This document shows positions 13,770 to 23,707 of a DNA stretch of 64,000 nucleotides, one piece after another (position 1 is the first letter of the stretch; the number at the start of each line of letters is the position of its first letter). Source of the stretch: Yoonia sp. F2084L (lineage in GTDB: Bacteria > Pseudomonadota > Alphaproteobacteria > Rhodobacterales > Rhodobacteraceae); contig NZ_JALKAH010000001.1 of assembly GCF_023015625.1 (NCBI RefSeq), positions 992,001 through 1,056,000 on the forward strand, given 5' to 3'. Both the position numbers and the translations under genes were made by a program. Below the pieces are notes generated by a model that searched no databases, was not told the origin of the DNA, and was given only the letters and a program-made list of their open reading frames with translations.

Positions 13770-14075
13770 TTAACCCTTCATCACGTTGACGTCTTCAACG
13801 TCGATGGTCCCGCGGTTGCGGAAGAAACACACGAGGATCGCAAGGCCAATCGCGGCCTCGGCGGCGGCGACGGTCAGCACGAACAGGGTAAAGACCTGGC
13901 CGACCAGATCACCCAGATAGCTGGAGAAGGCCACAAGGTTGATGTTCACCGCCAGCAGCATCAATTCGATGCTCATCAGCAGGATGATCACGTTCTTGCG
14001 GTTCAGGAACAATCCGAAGATCCCGATGACAAACAGGGCCGCGGCCACCGTAAGATAATGTTCAAGTCCGATCAT
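13770..14075 (-). CDS. nuoK: NADH-quinone oxidoreductase subunit K
   Basis: A 101-residue three-helix membrane subunit of complex I. The conserved acidic residues of the quinone-to-pump relay are present in [19 protein letters not shown] and [15 protein letters not shown]. Length is standard (100-102). It is 5 bases upstream of nuoL and follows the inserted 156-residue gene by 52 bases. Confidence 0.97.
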   Translation of the reverse strand: MIGLEHYLTVAAALFVIGIFGLFLNRKNVIILLMSIELMLLAVNINLVAFSSYLGDLVGQVFTLFVLTVAAAEAAIGLAILVCFFRNRGTIDVEDVNVMKG

Positions 14076-14127
14076 TCATTCGTCCCTCCGGGGCATTCCC
14101 CGATCTTCTTGTCTGTTGCGCCGCGGT

Positions 14128-14598
14128 TTAACCCGCGAGCATAAATTCCGTCTTGTCGCCGCGCAGTTCTGGATAGGCTGCCGCGCAGGCGCAGTTTTCT
14201 GTTGTTTCTGTCGTGATCACGATGTCGCGCGCGATGAATTCAAGGTCCGCCGCAATCCGCTCGAACGTGGCAAAGACGCGGGCACCGGATTGATGGCGCT
14301 CCAGCACTTCCAGCGCGTCATCGGTGCGGTCAAAGGCACTGCGACGGCCCATGTTTTCCTCAGCACTCCAAAAGCGCAGCATCTGGCCGCTGGCACATTC
14401 CACCAGCGAAAAACCCTTCGCGGTGCCTTCCTGCGACCACCAGTCCATCCACATCACGCGGCCTTCGCCCAGATCTGCATGGCGGATTTCACCACCATGA
14501 CTGGGATGGGTCGTGCGTTTGCAATCGGCCAGCGTCAGGGCTTGGCCCTGACCGGCGACCAGCATCGCAGTGGTTGATATGATAGCAAGGTTGCGCAT
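14128..14598 (-). CDS. Secreted protein of unknown function inserted between nuoJ and nuoK
   Basis: A 156-residue protein with an N-terminal signal peptide (MRNLAIISTTAMLVAGQGQA) and a soluble remainder that should be periplasmic. It has several cysteines (TLADCKR, VECASG, NCACAA), suggesting disulfides, and Trp-rich MWMDWWSQEG. I do not recognise a domain. It begins 6 bases after nuoJ and lies 52 bases before nuoK, so it is read with the complex I genes. Whether it serves complex I is unknown; the Paracoccus nqo cluster is also known to carry extra reading frames. Confidence 0.7.
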   Translation of the reverse strand: MRNLAIISTTAMLVAGQGQALTLADCKRTTHPSHGGEIRHADLGEGRVMWMDWWSQEGTAKGFSLVECASGQMLRFWSAEENMGRRSAFDRTDDALEVLERHQSGARVFATFERIAADLEFIARDIVITTETTENCACAAAYPELRGDKTEFMLAG

Positions 14599-14604
14599 GC
14601 CCGC

Positions 14605-15210
14605 TTACAGACCCTGCCCCGGTTTCACGTCTTTCAATTCCATCGCCTTTGCAGGGTCACGGTACATCTGGGACAGCACATTCTGCCGCTTGATATCGAC
14701 ACGGTGGCGCAGCGTCAGGACAATCGCCCCGATCATGGCGACCAACAAGATCAGACCCGACAGCTGGAACAGCAGGATGTACTTGTCATAAATCAGCAGA
14801 CCCAGTGCGCGGGTGTTATCCAGATCACCGGTCGGGGCTGCAATCCGCCCTTCAACCCCGTCCGCAAAACCCCAGACACCAAGTGCCAGCGCCAATTGCA
14901 TCAAGATCACAACGCCGATCAGCAAGGCAAGAGGCAAATATTTCGTCATCTCCGCTTTCAGTTCGGCAAAATCGACGTCCAGCATCATCACCACGAAGAG
15001 GAACAACACGGCGACGGCGCCCACATAGACAATGATCAGCAGCATGGCGACGAATTCCGCTCCCAAGGTCACGAAAAGGCCGGCAGAGGACAGAAACGCC
15101 AGGATCAACCACAGCACCGAATGTACGGGGTTGCGGCTGACGACTGTCATCAGGCCGCCCGCAATGGTCGACACGGCAAAAAGGTAAAATGTGAACGCGA
15201 AGACGGTCAT
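14605..15210 (-). CDS. nuoJ: NADH-quinone oxidoreductase subunit J
   Basis: A 201-residue complex I membrane subunit next to the quinone site. Seen: [20 protein letters not shown] and [21 protein letters not shown], the pi-bulge TM3 region, then [13 protein letters not shown]. Length is normal for alphaproteobacteria. The ATG overlaps the stop of the preceding carboxymuconolactone-decarboxylase-like gene by four bases. Confidence 0.97.
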   Translation of the reverse strand: MTVFAFTFYLFAVSTIAGGLMTVVSRNPVHSVLWLILAFLSSAGLFVTLGAEFVAMLLIIVYVGAVAVLFLFVVMMLDVDFAELKAEMTKYLPLALLIGVVILMQLALALGVWGFADGVEGRIAAPTGDLDNTRALGLLIYDKYILLFQLSGLILLVAMIGAIVLTLRHRVDIKRQNVLSQMYRDPAKAMELKDVKPGQGL

Positions 15211-15605
15211 GCGCTTTCGTCCTTTTCCAACACTTCATTGGCCAGTTCCATCGCTTTGGTCATGGCTGGCACGCCAGCGAACATGCCCATCTGGGCAATC
15301 GCTTCGGCAATTTCTTGTTTGGTGGCATCCGCCTCAACCAGATGACGGACGGTTAGCCTGATCTGCGCCTCGGCCTGCGCGCCCAGGACGGTCAAACCGG
15401 CGAGCGTCAGCAAAAGCCGCGTTTTGGCGTCCAGCCCGTCTTTGTTCAGCCCCTTGCCAAAGAACATCTCCATCGTTTCTTTGGGCATGGTGGGCCAAAG
15501 CGCTTCAAACCCTTTGGGGGTAAAGGTATCGGCATCGACGTTCATCGACTTGGCCCAGTCTTGACCCATCTTCATCATCGCTTCAAAGGGGTTCTGATCA
15601 GTCAT
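15207..15605 (-). CDS. Carboxymuconolactone decarboxylase family protein (second copy)
   Basis: A 132-residue AhpD/CMD-fold protein. The C-terminal part ([23 protein letters not shown] and [20 protein letters not shown]) matches the CMD helical repeat. The CxxC of AhpD-type peroxidase partners is absent, so thiol peroxidase activity is unlikely and it is closer to gamma-carboxymuconolactone decarboxylase-like proteins. The true substrate is unknown. It is coupled by four-base overlaps to the preceding paralogue and to nuoJ. Confidence 0.85.
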   Translation of the reverse strand: MTDQNPFEAMMKMGQDWAKSMNVDADTFTPKGFEALWPTMPKETMEMFFGKGLNKDGLDAKTRLLLTLAGLTVLGAQAEAQIRLTVRHLVEADATKQEIAEAIAQMGMFAGVPAMTKAMELANEVLEKDESA

Positions 15606-16000
15606 GCCGCCTCCTCCGCCTCGAACACCTCAATCGCGGTGTTCAGCGCGTTAACCATCGCAGGGAACCCGCCGTAAAGTGCCATCTGGTTGATCACCTC
15701 AGCCACCTCGCGCTTTGACGCGCCCGCCCGCAACGCGTTGCGAATATGCACGCGCAGTTGCGGCGCCGTTTGGCCACCCAAGGCAGTCAAGGCCGCAACC
15801 GTTGCCAGATATCGCGTCTTATCGTCTAGACCATCCCGTGTGTAATAGTGCCCATAAGCCACCTCAATCAGCGATTCCGCAAAACCCGGCAGCAACGCAT
15901 CATAGCGGTCGCGCAACGTGTCCTCGATACCGGGGTTCGTTGCTTCTGCCGCAGGTTTGCCGCGCAAATACGCTTCGCTTTTGGGGACAGTGTCGATCAT
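15602..16000 (-). CDS. Carboxymuconolactone decarboxylase family protein (first copy)
   Basis: A 132-residue paralogue of the next gene. The CMD core is clear: [20 protein letters not shown] then [20 protein letters not shown] and [10 protein letters not shown], very like the gamma-CMD signature. No CxxC is present. Together with its neighbour it could form a heteromeric CMD-like assembly, since both have the same length and are coupled by ATGA overlap. It also overlaps the nuoI stop by four bases. Why two such genes sit between nuoI and nuoJ is not known. Confidence 0.87.
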   Translation of the reverse strand: MIDTVPKSEAYLRGKPAAEATNPGIEDTLRDRYDALLPGFAESLIEVAYGHYYTRDGLDDKTRYLATVAALTALGGQTAPQLRVHIRNALRAGASKREVAEVINQMALYGGFPAMVNALNTAIEVFEAEEAA

Positions 16001-16491
16001 CGGTAGGGCGCATCCAGTTCAAGGTTGCGTGCAATCTCGGATTCCCAGCGGTCCCCGTTTTCCAGCAGCTTTTCCTTGTCATAATACAGCTCTTCACGGG
16101 TCTCGGTGCTGAACTCGAAATTCGGGCCTTCAACGATGGCATCCACCGGGCAGGCTTCCTGGCAGAAACCGCAGTAGATGCATTTGGTCATGTCGATGTC
16201 ATAGCGGGTCGTGCGGCGGCTGCCGTCATCACGCGGTTCGGCGTCGATGGTGATGGCTTGGGCGGGGCAAACGGCCTCGCAAAGCTTACACGCGATGCAG
16301 CGTTCTTCGCCGTTGGGATAGCGGCGCAGGGCATGTTCACCCCGGAAACGGGGGCTAAGTGGCCCCTTTTCATGCGGATAGTTCAGCGTGGCCTTGGGCG
16401 AGAAGAAATACTTCATCCCTAGTTTGAACCCGACCCAGAAGTCCTGAAGCAGGAAGTATTTCGCGGCGCGGGTGTAATCCATTTGCGTCAT
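15997..16491 (-). CDS. nuoI: NADH-quinone oxidoreductase subunit I
   Basis: A 164-residue ferredoxin-like subunit holding clusters N6a and N6b in the peripheral arm. Cysteines are all present: C65, C68, C71, C75 ([12 protein letters not shown]) and C104, C107, C110, C114 ([12 protein letters not shown]). The N-terminal amphipathic region ([16 protein letters not shown]) is that of the mitochondrial TYKY-type subunit. It starts 3 bases after the nuoH stop. Confidence 0.98.
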   Translation of the reverse strand: MTQMDYTRAAKYFLLQDFWVGFKLGMKYFFSPKATLNYPHEKGPLSPRFRGEHALRRYPNGEERCIACKLCEAVCPAQAITIDAEPRDDGSRRTTRYDIDMTKCIYCGFCQEACPVDAIVEGPNFEFSTETREELYYDKEKLLENGDRWESEIARNLELDAPYR

Positions 16492-16494
16492 TGA

Positions 16495-17535
16495 TTAAGC
16501 TCCTACTGCCCAGCGTGCCCAAAAGCCGCCGAGTACTTCGTACTTTGCCAAGAACGACACGATCACAACCCATGCCAGTGACATTGGCAGGAACACTTTC
16601 CAGCCGATCCGCATCAACTGGTCATAGCGGTAGCGTGGCGTGATGGCCTTGACCATCGAGAACATGAAGAAGACCAGCGCCATCTTCAGGACCATCCACA
16701 AAATGCCGTCTGGCAGACCCGGGATCGGGGACAGCCAGCCGCCGAAGAACAAAAGCGAGATCAGCGCGCACATCAGCACGACGGCCATCAATTCGCCGAT
16801 CATAAACAACAGGAACGGGGTGGATGAGTATTCCACCTGATAGCCTGCGACCAGTTCTGATTCAGCCTCTGGCAGGTCAAACGGTGGGCGGTTGGTTTCG
16901 GCCAAGGCACTGATAAAGAACAGGAACAGCATCGGGAAATGGGCGACCCAGAACCAGTTGAAGATACCCGCGTTGCCGTCTTGCGCCGCAACAATGGCAC
17001 CAAAGTTCATGGACCCGGCTGAAATGATGACGCCAATAATGATCAAACCGATTGAGACCTCGTAAGAGATCATCTGTGCCGCCGACCGCAACGATCCAAG
17101 GAACGGATATTTGGAGTTCGACGCCCAGCCGCCCATGATCACGCCATAAACCTCAAGCGATCCGACAGCCAAGATAAACAGAATGGCCACGTTGATATCA
17201 GCCAATACCCATCCGTCGTTGAATGGGATCACCGACCACGACACTACGGCCAGAACAAAGGCAATCAGCGGTGCGAGGAAGAACACGACCTTATCCGCGC
17301 CTGCAGGAACCACTATTTCCTTGACGATGTACTTCAGAAAGTCCGCGAAGGACTGCAACAGCCCAAACGGACCGACGATATTCGGCCCTTTGCGCATTTG
17401 CACGGCGGCCCAAATTTTGCGGTCAGCGTACATCAAAAACGCCAGTGCGACCAAAAGCGGGATCAAAACCAGCAAACATTGCCCCAGGATCAGCAAGACG
17501 ATGCCAAGGTTGGTATTGGTAAAGAATTCAACCAT
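16495..17535 (-). CDS. nuoH: NADH-quinone oxidoreductase subunit H
   Basis: A 346-residue complex I membrane subunit forming the quinone chamber. Seen: [37 protein letters not shown], and the acidic loop [20 protein letters not shown] with GYQVEYSS next to it. Length is normal. It is 11 bases after nuoG and 3 bases before nuoI. Confidence 0.98.
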   Translation of the reverse strand: MVEFFTNTNLGIVLLILGQCLLVLIPLLVALAFLMYADRKIWAAVQMRKGPNIVGPFGLLQSFADFLKYIVKEIVVPAGADKVVFFLAPLIAFVLAVVSWSVIPFNDGWVLADINVAILFILAVGSLEVYGVIMGGWASNSKYPFLGSLRSAAQMISYEVSIGLIIIGVIISAGSMNFGAIVAAQDGNAGIFNWFWVAHFPMLFLFFISALAETNRPPFDLPEAESELVAGYQVEYSSTPFLLFMIGELMAVVLMCALISLLFFGGWLSPIPGLPDGILWMVLKMALVFFMFSMVKAITPRYRYDQLMRIGWKVFLPMSLAWVVIVSFLAKYEVLGGFWARWAVGA

Positions 17536-17546
17536 TGTCGTCGTCC

Positions 17547-19565
17547 TTATTCCGCAGCCATTGGCGCGGATTTACGTGCCTTTGCATTCGCGCTGAGTTC
17601 GGCCATCAGGCTGGAGGCGCGTGCAATCGGGTTCGTGAGATAGAAATCAGTGATGGCATTGCGGAAATCTGCACTGCCGGGCTTTTTGACAGGCAGCGGT
17701 TGCCATGCGTTTTCGGCAACTTCGTCAATATCACCCAGATGCGGGTGTGCCGCGACCAGCGCCTGACGCAGTTGCGCCATGCTGTTGTAGGGCAGTGTCG
17801 CATCCAATTCAGCGGACAAGGCTCGCAGGATCGCCCAGTTTTCCTTGGCCTGTCCCGGCGGGAAGCTGGCGCGCAATGCCAGTTGCGGGCGGCCTTCGGT
17901 GTTGACGAACAGGCCGTTTTCTTCGGTATAGGCCGCAGACGGCAGGATGATGTCGGCGCGATGCGCGCCACGATCACCATGGCTGCCTTGGTAGATCACA
18001 AATGCGCCGGGCTTTACCTCGACCTCGTCCGCGCCCAGATTGTAGATGACTTCGGCACCCTCAAGTGCTGCCTCCAGCCCACCCTCTGTCGCAGCCCCGA
18101 CGTCCATCGCACCCACGCGACCAGCGGCGGTATGAAGCACCATAAGTTTGCCGTTGGTCTTTGCGGCGACATCCATTGCGGCGGCCAAGACAGCCTCACC
18201 ATCGGCCTCTTGCAGGGCGCCCTGCCCGACAATGACCAAAGATGGTACATCTTTGACCTCACCAAATTTGTGGTTAGTCAATGCGACAAGCGCCTCACGA
18301 TCTGTCCCCATATGCACGTAGTCATAGGTCAGATCCACATGCTCACCGATCAGCGCGACATTGGCCCCGCGTGACCATGCCCGGCGGATACGCGCGTTAA
18401 GAACCGGCGCCTCGTCCCGTGGATTGGTGCCGATCAGCATGATGTATTGGGCGTCATCAATATCTTCGATCTTGGCCGTTCCGACATAGGCCGAGCGGTT
18501 GCCAATCGGCAGTTTCGCCCCATCGGTGCGGCATTCGACGCGGCCACCCTGCCCTTCGATCAACTGCTTAAGCGCGAATGCGGCCTCAACCGGGGCCAGA
18601 TCACCGACAAGGCCCGCAACCTTCTTGCCATTCATGGCAGCCGCAGCGGCAGAGAGCGCTTCGGGCCAACTGGCTTTCCGCAACCTGCCGTTTTCGCGGA
18701 TGAAAGGCGTATCAAGGCGCTGCTTGCGCAGGCCATCCCATACAAAACGGGTTTTGTCGGAAATCCACTCTTCGTTCACGCCGTCATGGTTGCGCGGCAG
18801 AAAGCGCATGACTTCGCGACCTTTGGTATCCACACGGATGTTGGATCCTAGCGCATCCATCACATCGATTGATTCCGTCTTCGTCAATTCCCAAGGGCGT
18901 GCGGTGAAGGCGTAAGGTTTCGACACCAGCGCACCCACGGGGCAAAGATCAATGATGTTGCCCTGAAGGTTCGAATCGAGCGTTTCCCCCAGATAGCTCG
19001 TAATCTCCGCATCCTCACCACGGCCGGTCTGGCCCATCTGGTGAATACCCGCGACCTCTGTCGTGAAACGCACACAGCGGGTGCAGGAAATGCAGCGGGT
19101 CATGTGGGTTTCGACCAATGGACCAAGGTCCAGATCTTCGGTCGCGCGCTTGGGTTCGCGGAAACGGCTGAAATCGACGCCATAGGCCATCGCCTGATCC
19201 TGCAAATCGCACTCGCCACCCTGATCGCAAATCGGGCAATCCAGCGGGTGATTGATCAGCAAAAACTCCATCACGCCTTCACGGGCCTTTTTGACCATAG
19301 GCGAATTGGTTTTCACAACAGGGGGTTGGCCTTCTGGCCCCGGGCGCAGATCCTTGACCTGCATCGCACAGGAAGCGGCAGGTTTCGGCGGGCCGCCCAC
19401 AACCTCAACCAGACACATGCGGCAGTTACCCGCGATGGAAAGCCGTTCATGATAGCAGAAACGCGGGATTTCTATCCCGGCTTCTTCGCAGGCCTGTATC
19501 AGGGTCATAGCCCCGTCAACTTCGACCTCATTCCCATCAATGATGACTTTACGCAGATCAGACAT
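17547..19565 (-). CDS. nuoG: NADH-quinone oxidoreductase subunit G
   Basis: A 672-residue 75-kDa-type iron-sulfur subunit. The N terminus carries the 2Fe-2S ferredoxin motif ([19 protein letters not shown]), then [18 protein letters not shown] (N5/N4 region with the His ligand) and [11 protein letters not shown] degenerate molybdopterin-oxidoreductase-like domain follows. Its length matches mitochondrial and alphaproteobacterial forms rather than the 900-residue E. coli form. An intrinsic terminator lies 102 bases upstream of its start, so nuoG and downstream genes may use their own promoter or read-through. Confidence 0.98.
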   Translation of the reverse strand: MSDLRKVIIDGNEVEVDGAMTLIQACEEAGIEIPRFCYHERLSIAGNCRMCLVEVVGGPPKPAASCAMQVKDLRPGPEGQPPVVKTNSPMVKKAREGVMEFLLINHPLDCPICDQGGECDLQDQAMAYGVDFSRFREPKRATEDLDLGPLVETHMTRCISCTRCVRFTTEVAGIHQMGQTGRGEDAEITSYLGETLDSNLQGNIIDLCPVGALVSKPYAFTARPWELTKTESIDVMDALGSNIRVDTKGREVMRFLPRNHDGVNEEWISDKTRFVWDGLRKQRLDTPFIRENGRLRKASWPEALSAAAAAMNGKKVAGLVGDLAPVEAAFALKQLIEGQGGRVECRTDGAKLPIGNRSAYVGTAKIEDIDDAQYIMLIGTNPRDEAPVLNARIRRAWSRGANVALIGEHVDLTYDYVHMGTDREALVALTNHKFGEVKDVPSLVIVGQGALQEADGEAVLAAAMDVAAKTNGKLMVLHTAAGRVGAMDVGAATEGGLEAALEGAEVIYNLGADEVEVKPGAFVIYQGSHGDRGAHRADIILPSAAYTEENGLFVNTEGRPQLALRASFPPGQAKENWAILRALSAELDATLPYNSMAQLRQALVAAHPHLGDIDEVAENAWQPLPVKKPGSADFRNAITDFYLTNPIARASSLMAELSANAKARKSAPMAAE

Positions 19566-19666
19566 GGCGTGTCCTATGTGTTCCCTCTCGCGCTTTGATC
19601 GCTTGGGACCACACGCGTTGCCCCGCGTTCTAACGCGACAGGTCCCGCGATGCCAGTCAGATCGTC

Positions 19667-19693
19667 AAAAAAAGGCGCAATTTTCGCGCCTTT
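19667..19693 (-). terminator. Intrinsic terminator between the DUF5333-like gene and nuoG
   Basis: On the minus strand an 8-bp perfect stem (AAAGGCGC / GCGCCTTT, 19671-19693) with a 7-base loop is followed by a run of seven T, three of which lie in the stem. It starts 10 bases after the stop of the DUF5333-like gene and precedes nuoG. This has the full form of a rho-independent terminator. How efficient it is in vivo is unknown; partial read-through would act as attenuation within the nuo locus. Confidence 0.75.
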
Positions 19694-19702
19694 GCCAGTG
19701 TC

Positions 19703-20107
19703 TTAGCGCAAGAGCCAGCCAACGCGCGTATTTGCATCCATTTGGGCACGTCCGGCTGCGCAATATGTGGCCTCATTGCCCTCTACGACACCTATGAGGG
19801 CAAGCTGCTGGCGTGCGATGGCCTCCAACCGGTCTTTTTCAGCGTCGTCGTTGATATAGGCCTCAATCTCAGCCTCGGAATAGCCAAGATCGCGGGCATG
19901 GCTGCGCAAGGATTGCAGATAGTTAATCCCACGGAATAAACGTGCATTGATACTGCCGCATTCCTCGGAAATCTCATAGGCCATGCCCACATAGATGATC
20001 CCGTCACGCACTTTTGCGACGTCTTTCAAAGCGGTTTGCGCCGACAGATGACCAGCGGAAAATACGGTGGCCAAGGCCACAACGGCGGTAAGGGCAAGCT
20101 TTTTCAT
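19703..20107 (-). CDS. DUF5333-like periplasmic protein
   Basis: A 134-residue protein with a signal peptide (MKKLALTAVVALATVFSAGHL then SAQ) and a helical mature part (SINARLFRGINYLQSLRS, LGYSEAEIEAYINDDAEKDR). I recall this pattern as DUF5333, a Rhodobacterales-restricted family often found beside nuo genes. Two Cys in the mature part may form a disulfide. It sits upstream of nuoG with a strong terminator right after it. Role unknown; proximity suggests envelope-side support of complex I, but this is inference. Confidence 0.75.
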   Translation of the reverse strand: MKKLALTAVVALATVFSAGHLSAQTALKDVAKVRDGIIYVGMAYEISEECGSINARLFRGINYLQSLRSHARDLGYSEAEIEAYINDDAEKDRLEAIARQQLALIGVVEGNEATYCAAGRAQMDANTRVGWLLR

Positions 20108-20207
20108 TTTTCATCTCCTGCAGGGCACTTTGAATGCCGCTTGGTTCTGGACTGAGATCACCACTTTTGGCCCGCTATTCAATATCAGGCGGTTGTCATC
20201 GGTTGCA

Positions 20208-20672
20208 TTACGCCGGTTGACCAAGAGCCAGAGCCTTTAACCTTTTGGCATCAAATACTTTTTCACTCTCGCCGTGATCTTGCAACAATTGCCACTTTGT
20301 CATGCCTTCTGCCACATTGGGGCGGTAATTAGCCGGTACCCACCAGCACACAAGATGTCCGCTGTCGCCTGGAACAAACCAATCAGGTGCACCGCGCATG
20401 ATGCGCGCATGCAAGGTTTTCGTCACAAAATGATACAAGGCATACGGGCTTTCCCACGTTGACAGCGTCGAGGCCGTATTGGGCCTGTCACGCAGCGGGC
20501 CGTTGGGGTCGTTCTGTGCTGCATCCATGTCTTCATCAGACATCCGCCACACAAACCCCGGACTGCGCGCACCAATGGCATTGACCTGATCGACCGCATC
20601 CTCAAACCCGGCTATCCGAGGGTCGCCCCAAGGGTAGGCTAAAGTGCCAAAGTTGAACTCGGCCAGATGCAT
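20208..20672 (-). CDS. DUF3291 domain protein
   Basis: A 154-residue soluble protein. The pattern AEFNFGTLAYPWGDPRIAGF, SPGFVWRM, STWESPYALYHFVTKTLH and VCWWVP matches DUF3291, a dimeric alpha/beta-barrel family related in fold to antibiotic-biosynthesis monooxygenases. The frame is open further upstream, but the ATG at 20672 begins the conserved sequence, so the extra 22 residues were dropped. The active ligand is unknown. It lies inside the nuoF-nuoG interval, 13 bases after a small membrane protein. Confidence 0.8.
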   Translation of the reverse strand: MHLAEFNFGTLAYPWGDPRIAGFEDAVDQVNAIGARSPGFVWRMSDEDMDAAQNDPNGPLRDRPNTASTLSTWESPYALYHFVTKTLHARIMRGAPDWFVPGDSGHLVCWWVPANYRPNVAEGMTKWQLLQDHGESEKVFDAKRLKALALGQPA

Positions 20673-20685
20673 GCGCGCCACCTTC

Positions 20686-20919
20686 TCAGCGCCGCCGTTG
20701 CCTTGTCGGGGCGACACCACCGATGCCTTTGCGCACAAAGGCCAGCGTGAGAATGATGCCGATCACACCCAAACCACCGGCCGCCGCATAAGCCCACACC
20801 GGTGCGATATCAGCCCTGATCGCGGTGATGGTAAACCATGCAGGCAATCCGCAGACCGCCGATGTGACAAGGGCCGCGCCAAAGCTCGCGGCCCCATCCA
20901 AAATGTTGCGAAAAGCCAT
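20686..20919 (-). CDS. Small two-helix membrane protein in the nuoF-nuoG interval
   Basis: A 77-residue protein starting at the ATG at 20919 (MAFRNILDGAASFGAAL). Two hydrophobic spans are visible, about residues 11-34 (ASFGAALVTSAVCGLPAWF) and 42-65 (PVWAYAAAGGLGVIGIILTLAF), with a basic tail ending RQRRR. No known domain. It is 11 bases after the lipoprotein gene and 13 bases before the DUF3291 gene, so it is cotranscribed with nuo genes. Confidence 0.65.
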   Translation of the reverse strand: MAFRNILDGAASFGAALVTSAVCGLPAWFTITAIRADIAPVWAYAAAGGLGVIGIILTLAFVRKGIGGVAPTRQRRR

Positions 20920-20930
20920 AGGCGTTGCCC

Positions 20931-21332
20931 TTAGGCGGGAACCAACATCGCGCTGATCGCCGATCCTTCGAGGATTTCGGCATCGCCCGCTGCACAAAGA
21001 TCACCACCGGGGATTTCAACATCGTGCTTTACGGCAAAGCTACGTTGCGCGACGTCTGTTTCCAACTCAATCGCGTTGCGCTGGCTGATTGCGGCCAAGG
21101 ATCCGCGCCCAACTTCGTTGCGCGCTTCGTTCAGCGCGGAATCAAGTCCGGCGTCGTAGGTGTAGCGCGGGCAGCTTTGCGCGATCTGATTGGCGATGTT
21201 CAGGCTCGCGTAATACTGCGGCGTTGACATCGCAAACAGCTTTTGCACCGCCGGATCATCCAGTGACCGCCCGCCCGCTGCACAAGCGGCCAGTGTCAAA
21301 GCCGCGCCAAACATCAATCCACGTGTCATCAT
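20931..21332 (-). CDS. Lipoprotein downstream of nuoF
   Basis: A 133-residue lipoprotein; the signal [21 protein letters not shown] has a lipobox LAAC. The mature part includes [20 protein letters not shown] and a second Cys near the C terminus (GDLCAAGD), a likely disulfide. The start at 21332 overlaps the nuoF stop by four bases (ATGA), which favours it over an upstream in-frame Met. It shares the general look of DUF5333-like proteins but I cannot place it firmly. Function unknown. Confidence 0.7.
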   Translation of the reverse strand: MMTRGLMFGAALTLAACAAGGRSLDDPAVQKLFAMSTPQYYASLNIANQIAQSCPRYTYDAGLDSALNEARNEVGRGSLAAISQRNAIELETDVAQRSFAVKHDVEIPGGDLCAAGDAEILEGSAISAMLVPA

Positions 21333-22615
21333 TCTGCTGCCATCCCTGCCATGCGTTTGTCTTTGATCCGGTCCTCGATCTCGTCCCGGAAGTTTTTTAT
21401 CAGCCCCTGGATCGGCCATGCGGCCGCATCACCCAATGCGCAAATCGTATGTCCTTCGACCTGTTTTGTCACGTCCAACAGCATGTCGATTTCTTCCACG
21501 CTCGCGTTGCCTTCCACCAGACGCGCCATCACGCGCATCATCCAGCCGGTGCCTTCGCGGCAAGGCGTGCACTGGCCGCAGCTTTCGTGTTTGTAGAATT
21601 TGGACAACCGCCAGATCGCCTTGATCATATCGGTGGAGTTATCCATCACGATGACCGCAGCGGTCCCAAGCGAGGACCCTTTTTCTTTCAGCGCATCAAA
21701 GTCCATCACCGCATCGCGCATGTTTTCGCCGCGCACACATGGCACGGATGACCCACCGGGGATCACCGCTTTCAGGTTGTCCCACCCGCCGCGAATACCG
21801 CCGCAGTGCTTTTCAATCAGCTCTTCAAAGGAAATCGACATTTCCTCTTCGACCACACATGGGTTGTTCACGTGACCGGAAATCGCAAACAGCTTGGTAC
21901 CAGCGTTGTTGGGGCGGCCCATGCCTGCAAACCAGTCGCCGCCACGGCGCAGAATGGTCGGTACAACGGCAATCGATTCAACATTGTTCACAGTCGTCGG
22001 GCAGCCATAAAGGCCCGCGCCCGCCGGGAACGGTGGCTTCATGCGCGGCATACCCTTTTTGCCTTCAAGGCTTTCGAGCAATGCGGTTTCTTCGCCGCAA
22101 ATGTATGCTCCCGCACCGTGGGTCAGGTAGATGTCGAACGGCCAACCGGATTTCGCGGCATTCGGACCCACGAGACCCGCCTCGTAGCATTCGTCAATTG
22201 CCGCCTGCAGCGCCTCTTTCTCGCGGATGTATTCGCCGCGAATATAGATGTAGCAGGCGTTGGCATTCATCGCGAAAGACGCAATCAGACAACCTTCGAT
22301 CAGCGTGTGCGGATCATGGCGCATAATCTCGCGGTCTTTGCATGTGCCGGGTTCGGATTCGTCGGCGTTGACGACCAGATAGGCCGGGCGCCCATCGCTC
22401 TCCTTGGGCATGAAAGACCATTTCAGTCCGGTCGGGAAACCCGCCCCACCCCGACCGCGCAGACCGGATGCTTTCATTTCATTGATGATCCAGTCACGCC
22501 CCTTTTCGATGATCGCAGCGGTGCCATCCCAATGGCCGCGCGCCTGCGCGCCTTTCAGCGTACGGTCATGCATCCCGTAAAGGTTCGTGAAAATCCGGTT
22601 CTCATCTTTGAGCAT
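21329..22615 (-). CDS. nuoF: NADH-quinone oxidoreductase subunit F
   Basis: A 428-residue 51-kDa subunit that binds NADH, FMN and cluster N3. Seen: [20 protein letters not shown] (FMN/NADH site), [41 protein letters not shown] and the N3 motif [14 protein letters not shown] with a fourth Cys in TICALGD. Length is normal. Its ATG overlaps the DUF5337-like stop by one base, and the following lipoprotein overlaps its stop. Confidence 0.98.
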   Translation of the reverse strand: MLKDENRIFTNLYGMHDRTLKGAQARGHWDGTAAIIEKGRDWIINEMKASGLRGRGGAGFPTGLKWSFMPKESDGRPAYLVVNADESEPGTCKDREIMRHDPHTLIEGCLIASFAMNANACYIYIRGEYIREKEALQAAIDECYEAGLVGPNAAKSGWPFDIYLTHGAGAYICGEETALLESLEGKKGMPRMKPPFPAGAGLYGCPTTVNNVESIAVVPTILRRGGDWFAGMGRPNNAGTKLFAISGHVNNPCVVEEEMSISFEELIEKHCGGIRGGWDNLKAVIPGGSSVPCVRGENMRDAVMDFDALKEKGSSLGTAAVIVMDNSTDMIKAIWRLSKFYKHESCGQCTPCREGTGWMMRVMARLVEGNASVEEIDMLLDVTKQVEGHTICALGDAAAWPIQGLIKNFRDEIEDRIKDKRMAGMAAE

Positions 22616-22845
22616 CAGTCATCGCCCTTGTCGTTTTGGCGCGCGCGCCAGAGTTGGTAGGTCTGCCACAGGGCAAACCCGAAACCGGCGAGCGCTGCAA
22701 GATCAAAAAGCGCGCGTGTGCGGTTGGACCAGTTATATTCTGCCCCAAGCATGATCGCCAAGACCCAGAAAACACCAGTTCCGGCAACAATCAACGCGAC
22801 GCGTTGTCCGGCCTTGGCCTGATTTGTGTGTCCTTGCTGGGTCAT
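22615..22845 (-). CDS. DUF5337-like small membrane protein
   Basis: A 76-residue protein with two membrane spans ([18 protein letters not shown] and [19 protein letters not shown]) and a charged C terminus ([10 protein letters not shown]). I recognise this as DUF5337, a Rhodobacterales family encoded next to nuoF. It is coupled to nuoF by a one-base overlap. No function is known; a membrane-arm accessory or assembly role is only a guess from position. Confidence 0.75.
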   Translation of the reverse strand: MTQQGHTNQAKAGQRVALIVAGTGVFWVLAIMLGAEYNWSNRTRALFDLAALAGFGFALWQTYQLWRARQNDKGDD

Positions 22846-22860
22846 GGCCTTGGTTGCGCT

Positions 22861-23517
22861 TTAGTAAACGTCGCCCTTGTCGACCTTTTTTGAAAACTCG
22901 GTCGCGCCACCGGCGGCCAGCGTTTTAGCCTGCGGCACCCATTCGTCACGGGTCGCACGGCCTTTGAAGCCAGCAAGGTTGTCATCCATCCAGGCCTGTT
23001 CCTTGGGGCCCCAGTCAGCGATCTGGTCAAAGTGGTAGATGCCCATTTCGTGCAAGGTCTTTTCGAGTTTGGGACCAACGCCTTTGATCTGCTTCAAATC
23101 GTCCGGGCCGCCTTCGCGTGCCGCACTGAGGAACTTTGGCGTGCCATCGTCGCTGGATGCAACGGTTTCAGCGACCGGAGCAGGTTCTGGCTCAGGCGCG
23201 GGTTCTGGCGCCGGGACTGGTTCTGGCGCAGGAGCCGGTGCTGCTGCAACGGGTGCAGGCGCGGGCTCAGCAGGTGCAGGTGCCGGTTCGGCAACTGGCG
23301 TCTTTGCAACCGGTTCCTCAACCGCGTCCGGTCCCGGTGCTGGCGCACGCCAGCCAATCGCCAGTACAATTGCCGCAATCAGGCCGACGCCACCGCCGAT
23401 GCAGGCCGATGCAAAAAACGAGAAATCATAAAGAACGAATGCAACTCCGGCTGCAATAACGGCGAACAAGGCCGCCACGGCAATGATGCCCTGGCTGATC
23501 GGTGCTGTATCTTTCAT
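22861..23517 (-). CDS. Membrane-anchored protein with a helix-hairpin-helix domain shared with the NuoE tail
   Basis: A 218-residue protein in three parts: two membrane spans (about 9-31 and 35-56), a Pro/Ala/Glu-rich linker (about 58-120), and a C-terminal domain (about 139-195) with DDLKQIKGVGPKLEKTLHEM then FDQIADW, a helix-hairpin-helix-like fold. The same domain closes NuoE, encoded just upstream ([27 protein letters not shown]). The layout would place a flexible cytosolic domain next to the membrane. Annotation pipelines often call such proteins NADH dehydrogenase subunit E-like. Function is unknown; a complex I accessory role is inference. Confidence 0.8.
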   Translation of the reverse strand: MKDTAPISQGIIAVAALFAVIAAGVAFVLYDFSFFASACIGGGVGLIAAIVLAIGWRAPAPGPDAVEEPVAKTPVAEPAPAPAEPAPAPVAAAPAPAPEPVPAPEPAPEPEPAPVAETVASSDDGTPKFLSAAREGGPDDLKQIKGVGPKLEKTLHEMGIYHFDQIADWGPKEQAWMDDNLAGFKGRATRDEWVPQAKTLAAGGATEFSKKVDKGDVY

Positions 23518-23707
23518 CGTGTATCTTCTCCCTCAGGTGGCCGCTTGAGCAGCGGTGCAGACGTAGCGCGGCTGGTCTGCGTCAATTCGACCCATCCATG
23601 CGCCCCATAACATCTCTACCCGAAACTTTGCTGTTGGGTAAAGAAATACTGCAATTCAGTCCACTTAGTTGGCCACAAGCCCAGTAACGCGCACAATCAA
23701 AGGGCGC

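Noticed and set aside
15207-16000. AhpD-type alkyl hydroperoxidase function for the two CMD-fold proteins
   Set aside because: Neither has the CxxC redox pair, so only the CMD family call is kept.
23617-23640. Weak hairpin TACCC / GGGTA in the nuoE to HHH-protein gap
   Set aside because: Only 5 bp with a 14-base loop; not distinguishable from chance. The rest of the 190-base gap shows nothing definite.
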